Positions 17,482-24,651 of a stretch of 24,651 bases of DNA are shown here, one piece after another. Under the pieces are notes generated by a model. It was not told where the DNA came from. It saw only the letters and a program-made list of their open reading frames with translations, and did not search any database. The first letter of the stretch is position 1. Each line of letters begins with the position of its first letter. The position numbers and the translations under genes were made by a program. Origin of the DNA: Comamonas sp. (GTDB lineage Bacteria; Pseudomonadota; Gammaproteobacteria; Burkholderiales; Burkholderiaceae_C); assembly GCA_019236485.1 (NCBI GenBank), contig JAFAIY010000626.1, positions 1 through 24,651 on the forward strand, read 5' to 3'.

Positions 17482-17704
17482 TATGTGCCTGTAGGCCAAG
17501 ACCTCAGGGCTTATGTCAGATGTTTTTGATCTAACCCAAGGGAATTCCCCGATGCACCACCCAGGTGCAGCCCTTACATTCTCGTCACTCTCGCTGCTCC
17601 ACGAAGCAGCATGGAGGGCCGAGGAGACAACTCGACACAACCAGACCAATACACATAAAGCATCAAAGATGCATTCAAAAGCGCCCCCGAGGGGCGCTTT
17701 TTTT
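17482..17704 (+). ncRNA. Structured RNA candidate ending in an intrinsic terminator
   Basis: The 397-bp gap 17434-17830 holds no credible gene. Within it, several perfect stems are ordered as in a folded RNA. TATGTG (17482-17487)/CACATA (17652-17657) could close the whole. AGGGCT (17506-17511)/AGCCCT (17569-17574) encloses GGGAATTCCC (17540-17549) and TGCACC/GGTGCA (17553-17569). GCTGCT/AGCAGC (17593-17610) competes with CTCCA/TGGAG (17597-17616), and GCATC/GATGC (17660-17672) precedes the terminator. The approximately 200-nt size recalls 6S RNA, but I could not match 6S conserved blocks. It may instead be the long 3' UTR of the GMC gene. No convincing promoter was found. Confidence 0.33.
17677..17704 (+). 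terminator. Rho-independent terminator
   Basis: AAAA-GCGCCCC (17677-17687), loop CGA, GGGGCGC (17691-17697) and seven T residues (17698-17704). This is the best intrinsic terminator in the window. It ends either the GMC transcript or a separate small RNA starting in the gap, and lies 127 bp before the TSUP gene. Confidence 0.9.
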
Positions 17705-17830
17705 ATGCCTGCACGGTTGATGCTGCGGTGCGACAATCGGCGCGCTCCGCGCCCGGGCTCTCACAACCGGGCCTTCCACCTCGCTGGCCCGCGACCCCGC
17801 CGGCCATGCACCACTTGCAGGCACCGCTTC

Positions 17831-18589
17831 ATGGAATGGATTCTTGTCTCCCTCGCCTCGGCCCTGGCCGGTTTTGTCGATGCCATCGTGGGCGGAGGCG
17901 GTCTGATCCTGGTGCCGGCCATGTTTGCGGCCTTTCCCAGCACCACGCCCGCCACGCTGTTCGGCACCAACAAGAGCGCGGCCGTCTGGGGCACGGCGAT
18001 TTCGGCCTGGCAGTACAGCAAGCGCGTCCAGATCACCTGGGCCACCCTGCTGCCCGCCATAGGCACCACGCTGCTGGGAGCTTTTCTCGGCGCCTGGGCC
18101 GTGACCCTGATCTCGCCGCATTTCCTGCGCCAGCTGCTGCCCTTCATCCTGCTGGGCGTGCTGCTCTACACCCTGGCCAAGAAGGAGCTGGGCCGCGACC
18201 ATGCGCCGCGCCTGGCGGGCCGCGCCGAGATGCTCACGGCCAGTGCCATCGGCCTGCTGATCGGTTTTTACGACGGCTTCTTCGGCCCCGGCACGGGCAG
18301 CTTTTTCGTGTTCCTGTTCGTGCGCCTGCTGGGCTACGACTTCCTGAACGCCTCGGCCAGCGCCAAGCTGCTGAATCTGGCCTCGAATGCGGCGGCACTG
18401 CTGCTGTTCTCGCTCAAAGGCCATGTGTGGTGGCATTTCGCGGTGCCGCTGGCCGTGGCCAATGTGCTGGGCAGCATGCTCGGCACCTGGCTGGCCCTGC
18501 GCCGCGGCACGGGCTTTGTGCGCAGCATCTTCATCGGCGTGGTCGGCCTGCTGATCCTCAAGACCGGCTACGACGCCTTCCTCAAGTAA
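17831..18589 (+). CDS. TSUP (TauE/SafE) family membrane transporter
   Basis: 252-residue protein with about eight transmembrane helices. The N-terminal repeat has FVDAIVGGGGLILVPAM and GTNKSAAVWGTAISAW; the second repeat has IGFYDGFFGPGTGSFFVFLFV and SASAKLLNLASNAAALLLF. These duplicated G-rich motifs define the TSUP family, which includes exporters of sulfite, sulfoacetate and other sulfur compounds. The substrate here is unknown. The ATG at 17831 begins the first helix; a longer open frame from 17513 passes through the terminator and non-membrane sequence, so it is not used. No clear Shine-Dalgarno precedes the start. The stop codon directly touches the stop of mrdA on the other strand. Confidence 0.91.
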   Translation: MEWILVSLASALAGFVDAIVGGGGLILVPAMFAAFPSTTPATLFGTNKSAAVWGTAISAWQYSKRVQITWATLLPAIGTTLLGAFLGAWAVTLISPHFLRQLLPFILLGVLLYTLAKKELGRDHAPRLAGRAEMLTASAIGLLIGFYDGFFGPGTGSFFVFLFVRLLGYDFLNASASAKLLNLASNAAALLLFSLKGHVWWHFAVPLAVANVLGSMLGTWLALRRGTGFVRSIFIGVVGLLILKTGYDAFLK

Positions 18590-20539
18590 TCAGGGCGTCT
18601 CGTCCGAGCCGTCCAGCGGCACGTCCTCGGCACGGCGCGGCGTGCCTATAGGTGCCGCGGCCTTGCCCATGCGCATGGCGGCCATATCGGCCTCGCTGGG
18701 GTAGTTACCCAGCAGCCAGTAGTCGATGATGCGGCGCGCCATGGGCGCGGCGGCCGCGGCGCCGAAGCCCGCGTTCTCCACGATCACGCCGACGGCGATC
18801 TTCGGGTCCTCGGCCGGCGCATAGGCGATGTACAGCGAGTGGTCGCGCTGGTATTCGGCCAGGCGCGACGCGTTGTACTTTTCCTTCTGGCCCACGGAAA
18901 TCGCCTGGGCCGTGCCGGTCTTGCCGCCCGACAGATAGCTGGCACCGCCGAACACGCCGCGGCCGGTACCGCCGGTCACCACGGCCATCATGCCGCGCTT
19001 GACGGCGTCGATATTGCTCTGCTTGTAGCCCATGTTCACAGGGGCCGGAGGGGTGATGGAAGTGCGCGCGCCAGTCACGGCATCGATCAGCTCCTTGCCC
19101 ACATGCGGCGTGTGGTTCACGCCGTTGGCGACCAGCGTGGACAGCGCATGGGTGAGCTGCAGAATCGTGAAGTTGTTGTAACCCTGGCCGATGCCCAGCG
19201 AGATCGTTTCGCCCGCATACCACTGCTGCTGGGCCGCGCGCTTGTAGGTATTGCGCTTCCACTCCTTGCTGGGCAGCACGCCGCGCACCTCGCCGGGCAG
19301 GTCTATGCCCGTGAGCTGGCCGAAGCCCAGCGGCTTCATGAAGTCGTGAATCCCGTCCACGCCCATCTCGTTGGCCAGGGTGTAGAAATACACATTGCTC
19401 GAATGCTGGATGGCGCGCACCAGATCCACCGGGCCCAGCGCATGGCCCGAGCGGAAGGTGTGGCCGCCGAAGGTCCAGGAGCCCCCGTCCTGGATGATGG
19501 TGCCTACGGTGCGCTTGCCGGTTTCCAGGCCCGCCAGCCCCATGAAGGGCTTGTAGGTCGAGCCCACAGGATAGGTGCCGCGCAGCGAGCGGTTCAGCAG
19601 CGGCCGGTCCAGGGACTCGTTGAGCGCCTTCCAGCTTTCCTGGTCTATGCCGTCCACGAACAGGTTCGGGTCATAGGTGGGCTTGCTGACCATGGCCAGC
19701 AGCTCGCCGTTGCGCGGGTCCATGGCGATGGCCACGCCGCGGCGATTGCCGTAGAGATCCTCGATCATCTTCTGCAGCTTGATGTCTATGGACAGCTGCA
19801 GGCTGTTGCCCGGAGTCGCCGCACGACTACCCAGCTTGCGCACCGCATGGCCGCCGGCCGAGGTTTCCATCTCCTCCCAGCCGGTCTGGCCGTGCAGCTG
19901 CTGCTCGTAGCTTTTCTCCACGCCCAGCTTGCCTATGACCTCGGTGCCGCGGTAATTGGCCGCGTCGTCGGAGTCATCAATATCTTCTTTTTCCTTTTGA
20001 TTGATGCGACCGATATAGCCAATGATGTGGCTGGCCGTCTCCTTGAGCGGATAGACGCGGAACAGCCGCGCCTTGATATCCACGCCGGGAAAGCGGTAGC
20101 GCTGGGCCGCAAACTTGGCCACCTCCTCGTCCGTGAGGCGCGAGCGGATGGGAATCGACTCGAAGCTCTTGGAGTCGTCCATGAGCCGCTTGAACTTGCG
20201 CCGGTCGCGTGACGTGATCTCCACGATCTCGGCCAGCCCGTCTATGGTCTGGTCCAGGTCATCGACCTTGGAGCGCGTGATCTCCAGCGTATAGGCGGAG
20301 TAATTGCTCGCCAGCACCACGCCGTTGCGGTCCAGAATCTGGCCGCGGTTGGGCACTATGGGCACCACGGCCGTGCGATTGCTCTCGGCGCGCTCGGCCA
20401 GCTCCTCGTGGCGTTCCACCTGCAGCACCAGCAGGCGCGACACCAGCAGGCAGAAAGCCAGGAACACCACCACGCTCATGACCAGCGTGCGCAGCCGAAA
20501 GCGCTGCAGCTCGGCTTCGGTGTTGCGAATCTCCATCAT
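18590..20539 (-). CDS. mrdA: Penicillin-binding protein 2 (elongation transpeptidase)
   Basis: 649-residue class B PBP, the transpeptidase of the rod complex. One N-terminal transmembrane helix (about 18-40) is followed by the dimerisation domain beginning RTAVVPIVPNRGQILDRNG. The transpeptidase motifs are STYKPF (nucleophile Ser327, near Ser330 in E. coli), SSN (SSNVYFYTL) and KTGTAQ. The start is either ATG of a Met-Met pair (20539 or 20536). It lies after mreD, separated by 160 bp containing an intergenic repeat. The usual partner rodA does not follow: the next gene is the convergent TSUP transporter with zero spacing. Confidence 0.96.
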   Translation of the reverse strand: MMEIRNTEAELQRFRLRTLVMSVVVFLAFCLLVSRLLVLQVERHEELAERAESNRTAVVPIVPNRGQILDRNGVVLASNYSAYTLEITRSKVDDLDQTIDGLAEIVEITSRDRRKFKRLMDDSKSFESIPIRSRLTDEEVAKFAAQRYRFPGVDIKARLFRVYPLKETASHIIGYIGRINQKEKEDIDDSDDAANYRGTEVIGKLGVEKSYEQQLHGQTGWEEMETSAGGHAVRKLGSRAATPGNSLQLSIDIKLQKMIEDLYGNRRGVAIAMDPRNGELLAMVSKPTYDPNLFVDGIDQESWKALNESLDRPLLNRSLRGTYPVGSTYKPFMGLAGLETGKRTVGTIIQDGGSWTFGGHTFRSGHALGPVDLVRAIQHSSNVYFYTLANEMGVDGIHDFMKPLGFGQLTGIDLPGEVRGVLPSKEWKRNTYKRAAQQQWYAGETISLGIGQGYNNFTILQLTHALSTLVANGVNHTPHVGKELIDAVTGARTSITPPAPVNMGYKQSNIDAVKRGMMAVVTGGTGRGVFGGASYLSGGKTGTAQAISVGQKEKYNASRLAEYQRDHSLYIAYAPAEDPKIAVGVIVENAGFGAAAAAPMARRIIDYWLLGNYPSEADMAAMRMGKAAAPIGTPRRAEDVPLDGSDETP

Positions 20540-20611
20540 GCGCGAGATCCCGAGAGTCGGCTCTCATTGAAGAGCTGCGTATGAAACTGGCGCGCCCGAG
20601 ACGCAGGACAG

Positions 20612-20691
20612 CGAGCAAGGGCCGCCCCGCAGCGAAGCTGTCGTTCCCCCCCGCGCAGCGAGAGGGGGAAAGGAGCGAAGCGACTCATGGG
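20612..20691. repeat. Intergenic palindromic repeat, copy 3, between mreD and mrdA
   Basis: CGAGCAAGGGCCGCC (20612-20626) matches copy 2 with one mismatch. TTCCCCC (20644-20650) pairs with GGGGGAA (20664-20670), flanked by GTCG (20640-20643) and GCGAC near 20679-20683, the same outer-to-inner order as copy 2. It lies between two co-directional rod-complex genes, so mrdA expression may be partly uncoupled from mreBCD. Confidence 0.62.
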
Positions 20692-20699
20692 GGCATTCA

Positions 20700-21218
20700 T
20701 CACAACGGCCGGTTTTCGTCGCTGTCGGGCGCACGGCGCTGGGGTGCCAGCAGCAGCAGGCTGATGACGGGCCACAGCAGCGTCTCGATCACGGGCGCCA
20801 GCAGAAACCAGGGGCCGGGGAAGATGCCGCCCGCGGCCACGCGCAGCAGCACCTGCAGGCCATGCGCGGCCGCGAACAGCGGCAGCAGGTGCAGAGCCTG
20901 CACGGGGCTGGAGAACCACAGCAGGCGCCGGCTCATCCAGCCCGTCACATAGACCAGCAGGGTATAGGCCAGCGCATGCTGGCCCAGCAGCGCGCCGCGG
21001 TCCACGTCCATGATCAGTCCCAGCATGAACGCCAGGCCCATGCCCACGCGCTGGGGCTGGTTCAGGCTCCAGAAGGCCAGCAGCACGATCAGCCAGTCGG
21101 GCAGCCAGACGATGCGGCCCAGCGGCAGCATATTGATGACCAGCGCCAGCAGCAGCGTGATCACGATGAACAGGGGATTGACCGGCAGCAACAGCTGCTG
21201 GCCGCGCGGCATGATCAT
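20700..21218 (-). CDS. mreD: Rod-shape-determining protein MreD
   Basis: 172-residue inner-membrane protein with five to six helices, typical length for MreD. Family features are PVNPLFIVITLLLALVINMLPLG near the start and FWSLNQPQRVGMGLAFMLGLIMDVDRGALLGQHAL, with the conserved Asp in GLIMDV. It ends in a short charged tail. The ATG at 21218 overlaps the mreC stop as ATGA, so translation is coupled; a second Met two codons on (21212) is possible. It acts with MreC to link MreB to PBP2/RodA. Confidence 0.95.
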   Translation of the reverse strand: MIMPRGQQLLLPVNPLFIVITLLLALVINMLPLGRIVWLPDWLIVLLAFWSLNQPQRVGMGLAFMLGLIMDVDRGALLGQHALAYTLLVYVTGWMSRRLLWFSSPVQALHLLPLFAAAHGLQVLLRVAAGGIFPGPWFLLAPVIETLLWPVISLLLLAPQRRAPDSDENRPL

Positions 21219-22222
21219 GCGGGATCCTTTGCTTGCGGGGCTGCAGGCTTGTCGTCGGCCTTCTCGGCCGCCGCTTTTTCCTTCCTGCTGCGCGCCTTCA
21301 CGGCCTTGTCAGCCTTGGCGGCCTCGGCCTGGGCCGCCATGGTCGCGGCCTCGGGGTGCTCGACGCGGTTCAGCGGCTGCAGCACCATCACATGGCTGAC
21401 TCCCTGCACCCGGCCCACGGGCTCGCAATAGATGCGGGTAAAGGCCGAGTCGGCGCGGCGGTCCACGGTCACCACCTTGGCCACGGGCAGGCCGGGCGGG
21501 TACAGGCCGTCGACGCCGCTGGTGGTCAGCAGATCGCCGACCTGCACATCGGCGTTGCTGGGCATGAAGCGCAGCTCCAGCCCGCCGGCACGCGCCGACG
21601 AGGCATCGCCATAGGCCACGCTGCGCGCCCCGGTGCGCGGGTTGAAGACGGGAATCGCCTGGTCGCGGTCTATCAGCAGCGTGACTTCGGCGCGCGTGGG
21701 ATAGACGCGAGTGACCTGACCGACCACCCCTCTCTCGTCGAGCACGGGCGAGCCCGGCGCGATCTTGTCCACCTGGCCCTTGTCAATCACCACGCGGCGG
21801 GTGTAGGGATCGGGGCTGTCATACACCACCTCGGCCACCTGGCCCGGAGTGGTGCTGCGCTCGCGCAGCGTCAGCATGGCGCGCAGATGCTCGTTTTCCT
21901 TGAGTAGCTCCTCAGCCAGCTCGGCGCGCTGGGCCATGACGACCAGCTCCTTGCGCGCCGCATCCTCGCGAGCCACTGCCTGCTGCTGCACCTCGGCGTA
22001 GCGGCTGGCGTTCTGGTAGGCCAGCACGGGCTGGGCCACCACCCACTGCACGGGCGCCAGCGCCACGGACACGGCGGCGCGCACCGGGGCCGTGATCTTG
22101 AAACGCGCATCGGCCACCATCAAAAACAGCGCCAAGGCGCTGTAGAGGGCAAGCTGCGAGGTGCGCGAAGCCTGCTGCTTGAACAGCGAGGGCGCGCGGC
22201 GGTCCAGGGTTTCCAGTGTCAT
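21215..22222 (-). CDS. mreC: Rod-shape-determining protein MreC
   Basis: 335-residue MreC. One transmembrane helix (about 22-38), then a coiled coil rich in Ala/Glu/Arg (about 75-115, AEVQQQAVAREDAARKELV and onward), then the two beta-barrel lobes with RRVVIDKGQVDKIAPGSPV and LLTTSGVDGLYPPGLPVAKV. The last about 50 residues form an Ala/Lys-rich, probably disordered tail (KADKAVKARSRKEKAAAEK). MreC is the periplasmic scaffold that activates PBP2. It follows mreB after 164 bp containing a strong hairpin, and overlaps mreD by 4 bp. Confidence 0.97.
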   Translation of the reverse strand: MTLETLDRRAPSLFKQQASRTSQLALYSALALFLMVADARFKITAPVRAAVSVALAPVQWVVAQPVLAYQNASRYAEVQQQAVAREDAARKELVVMAQRAELAEELLKENEHLRAMLTLRERSTTPGQVAEVVYDSPDPYTRRVVIDKGQVDKIAPGSPVLDERGVVGQVTRVYPTRAEVTLLIDRDQAIPVFNPRTGARSVAYGDASSARAGGLELRFMPSNADVQVGDLLTTSGVDGLYPPGLPVAKVVTVDRRADSAFTRIYCEPVGRVQGVSHVMVLQPLNRVEHPEAATMAAQAEAAKADKAVKARSRKEKAAAEKADDKPAAPQAKDPA

Positions 22223-22336
22223 AGTCGCCCCAGAGGCAAGGCCGTGTACGCACCGCTTCCCGTCTCGGGAAGCATGCCAGAAGAGAGCGCAGTTAGGCGT
22301 ATCACGGACTCAAGCCCTGTTCAATCAATAGCGGTG

Positions 22337-22364
22337 GCGGTACGCGCACTATGCCGCGTACCGC
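22337..22364. promoter_or_regulatory. Hairpin in the mreB-mreC spacer
   Basis: GCGGTACGCG (22337-22346) and CGCGTACCGC (22355-22364) form a perfect 10-bp stem with an 8-nt loop, 23 bp after the mreB stop in the direction of transcription. No T-run follows. It may cause partial termination or stabilise mreB mRNA, allowing mreB to be made in excess over mreCD. Confidence 0.6.
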
Positions 22365-22380
22365 AAAACACCACGCTGTA

Positions 22381-23430
<1,050 letters not shown>

Positions 23431-23488
23431 TCAAGGTCCTCTCAGGCACGGCTGGCGCATCGGCTGCCGTCGCCGGGGTGTAAGGTAA

Positions 23489-23507
23489 GGGAGTCTGGGT
23501 GGGTGGG
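23489..23507 (+). other. G-quadruplex motif upstream of mreB
   Basis: Four GGG runs at 23489-23491, 23497-23499, 23501-23503 and 23505-23507 with loops of 5, 1 and 1 nt; a T7 run begins at 23509. The G-rich strand is the template strand for mreB, whose start is 59 bp away; the non-template strand has the matching C-runs and A-tract. Confidence 0.6.
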
Positions 23508-23573
23508 CTTTTTTTGCACAATGACCAGCCGGACGGAGGTCTTGCGGCAAAGCCGAGATAATACCGTATCCCC

Positions 23574-23582
23574 TGTGAATAA
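23574..23582. other. DnaA-box-like 9-mer
   Basis: TGTGAATAA on the plus strand is TTATTCACA on the minus strand, a full match to the relaxed consensus TTATNCACA. It lies in the mreB/gatC divergent region. A single box can occur by chance and no cluster or AT-rich unwinding element is present, so this is not an origin. Confidence 0.25.
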
Positions 23583-23610
23583 CTTCTACTGTCAGGGTTA
23601 GAAACACTGC

Positions 23611-23637
23611 TTTACACGCGGCTGCCCTGTTTAATAT
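23611..23637 (+). promoter_or_regulatory. Candidate gatC promoter placed directly at the start codon
   Basis: TTTACA (23611-23616) and TAATAT (23632-23637) are good sigma-70-like hexamers, spaced by a short 15 bp. The -10 ends 5 bp before the gatC ATG, so transcription would begin at or within a few bases of the ATG. No Shine-Dalgarno is present in the AT-rich 23631-23642. Confidence 0.45.
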
Positions 23638-23642
23638 TTTCT

Positions 23643-23942
23643 ATGGCATTGAACGATCAAGATATTGCGCGTATCGCCAACCTGGCACGGCTCGAGCTGT
23701 CGCAAGACGAAAGTAAGCGCATGCTCGCGCAGCTGAACAACTTTTTCGGCATCGTCGAAAAAATGCAGGCTGTGGATACTTCGGGCGTCAGCCCTCTGTC
23801 ACATCCCGTGGCGGCCATCCAGGACATCGCCCTGCGGCTGCGCGAGGACCTGGTCAGCGAGCCCAATAACCGCGAAGCCAACATGCAAAACGCTCCGGCC
23901 GCCGACAAGGGCTACTTCCTCGTGCCCAAGGTCATCGAGTAA
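23643..23942 (+). CDS. gatC: Asp-tRNA(Asn)/Glu-tRNA(Gln) amidotransferase subunit C
   Basis: 99-residue GatC, the small subunit that wraps around GatA and stabilises the GatAB complex. The sequence [43 protein letters not shown] followed by PLSHP and [20 protein letters not shown] is fully characteristic. The complex converts misacylated Glu-tRNA(Gln) and/or Asp-tRNA(Asn) to the correct amides. The start is fixed by the family N-terminus but lacks a Shine-Dalgarno. gatA follows after 20 bp, so gatCA(B) is one operon. Confidence 0.96.
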   Translation: MALNDQDIARIANLARLELSQDESKRMLAQLNNFFGIVEKMQAVDTSGVSPLSHPVAAIQDIALRLREDLVSEPNNREANMQNAPAADKGYFLVPKVIE

Positions 23943-23962
23943 ACGCGCACCGCCAAAGAACC

Positions 23963-24651
23963 ATGAGCAACACCGAACTGCACAACCTCGGCGTGGCCGA
24001 GCTGGCCGCACAGCTGCGCGCCAAACAGGTTTCCGCCACCGAAGCCGCCCAGCATTTTCTGGCCCGCGCCAAGCAGCACCAGAGCCTGGGCGCTTTTGTC
24101 GCCATCAATGAAGAAGCCACGCTGGCCCAGGCCAGGGCCGCCGATGTCCTGATCGCCGAAGGTAAGGGCGGCAAGCTGGCCGGCGTGCCCATCGCACACA
24201 AGGACATCTTCGTCACCAAGGACTTCCCCACCACGGCCGCCAGCAAGATGCTGGAAGGCTACCAGTCGCCGTTTGACGCCACCGTGGTGAAGAAGCTCGC
24301 CGATGCCGGCGTGGTGACCCTGGGCAAGCTCAACTGCGACGAATTCGCCATGGGCGGCGCCAACGAGAACTCGGCCGTGGCACCCGTGGGCTTCGACTCG
24401 GCCCAGCCCGTGCGCAACCCCTGGAACCACGAGCGCGTGCCCGGCGGCTCCTCGGGCGGCTCGGCCGCGGCCGTGGCCGTGCGCCTGGCCCCGGCCGTGA
24501 CCGGCACCGACACCGGCGGCTCGATTCGCCAGCCCGCCTCGTTCTGCGGCATCACCGGCATCAAGCCCACCTACGGCCGTGCCAGCCGCTACGGCATGAT
24601 CGCCTTCGCCTCCAGCCTGGACCAGGCCGGCCCCATGGGCCGCAGCGCCGA
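23963..24651 (+). CDS. gatA: Asp-tRNA(Asn)/Glu-tRNA(Gln) amidotransferase subunit A (cut by window edge)
   Basis: Amidase subunit that releases ammonia from glutamine for transamidation on GatB. 229 complete codons are present, slightly under half of the usual about 490. The amidase-signature catalytic residues are visible: Lys80 ([10 protein letters not shown]), cis-Ser163 ([10 protein letters not shown]) and nucleophile Ser187 ([14 protein letters not shown]). The ATG at 23963 follows the gatC stop by 20 bp, with only a weak ribosome site. gatB is expected to the right of the window. Confidence 0.97.
   Translation, partial: MSNTELHNLGVAELAAQLRAKQVSATEAAQHFLARAKQHQSLGAFVAINEEATLAQARAADVLIAEGKGGKLAGVPIAHKDIFVTKDFPTTAASKMLEGYQSPFDATVVKKLADAGVVTLGKLNCDEFAMGGANENSAVAPVGFDSAQPVRNPWNHERVPGGSSGGSAAAVAVRLAPAVTGTDTGGSIRQPASFCGITGIKPTYGRASRYGMIAFASSLDQAGPMGRSA

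Noticed and set aside
17466..17704. Assignment of the structured gap as 6S RNA, SRP RNA, RNase P RNA or tmRNA
   Set aside because: Size alone suits 6S, but none of the conserved sequence blocks of these RNAs could be recognised, so it is left unassigned.
15640..17736. Very long minus-strand open frame (698 codons) opposite the GMC oxidoreductase gene
   Set aside because: It is the antisense of a gene with intact catalytic motifs; its composition is Ala/Gly/Arg/His-rich as expected from reading GC-rich codons backwards, and no family features are visible.
17513..17830. N-terminal extension of the TSUP transporter from an ATG at 17513
   Set aside because: The added 106 residues are not membrane-like, cross an intrinsic terminator and include its stem; the family N-terminus starts at 17831.
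18839..20212. 457-codon plus-strand frame opposite mrdA
   Set aside because: Shadow of PBP2; no start context or motifs.
23574..23582. Replication origin suggested by a DnaA-box-like sequence
   Set aside because: A single box, no cluster, no AT-rich unwinding region, and no dnaA/dnaN/gyrB neighbours.

Overview
The window is high-GC chromosomal DNA from a betaproteobacterium, most likely a member of the Comamonadaceae (Comamonas/Delftia/Acidovorax type). The basis is the gene content (mreBCD-mrdA divergent from gatCA, an aspartate-rich Mg-type HemB, a hemJ/hemB pair), the codon use, and interspersed GC-rich palindromic intergenic repeats of a kind I recall from that family. It looks like core and near-core genome. 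I see no integrase, transposase, tRNA, rRNA, CRISPR array or phage gene.

Layout. 1-2236 (minus strand): the str operon rpsL-rpsG-fusA, with fusA cut by the left edge and hairpins in both spacers. 2453-6456 (minus): a co-directional row hemJ, VanZ-like membrane protein, thioredoxin-like [2Fe-2S] ferredoxin, small alpha/beta hydrolase and a PBP5-type D,D-carboxypeptidase. 6588-8883 (plus): hemB, divergent from hemJ, then a CorA-family Mg2+ channel. 8920-10077 (minus): a DUF1801 protein and a dienelactone-hydrolase-family enzyme. 10311-10958 (plus): a MarC-family membrane protein. 11025-11522 (minus): a bacteriohemerythrin-like protein. 11659-15429 (minus): a four-gene MCE lipid-transport operon (STAS-permease, ATPase, MCE substrate-binding protein, auxiliary lipoprotein). 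15727-17433 (plus): a GMC flavin oxidoreductase, followed by about 400 bp without a gene that holds a structured, terminator-ended RNA candidate. 17831-18589 (plus): a TSUP (TauE/SafE) transporter. 18590-23430 (minus): the rod-shape cluster mreB-mreC-mreD-mrdA. 23643-24651 (plus): gatC and the start of gatA, divergent from mreB.

How the genes work together. Three themes dominate: translation (S12, S7, EF-G; GatCA for Asn/Gln-tRNA formation), cell envelope (MreBCD-PBP2 elongation machinery, PBP5-type carboxypeptidase, VanZ-like protein, MCE transporter), and heme biosynthesis (HemJ with HemB). The rest are single metabolic, redox or transport genes.

I found no clearly new biological system. 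The most useful items for a second look are non-coding: the RNA candidate at 17482-17704, a G-quadruplex motif upstream of mreB, a probable leaderless gatC transcript, hairpins in the str and mre operons, and dispersed intergenic palindromes. Among proteins, the four-gene MCE operon and the absence of rodA after mrdA are the most notable.
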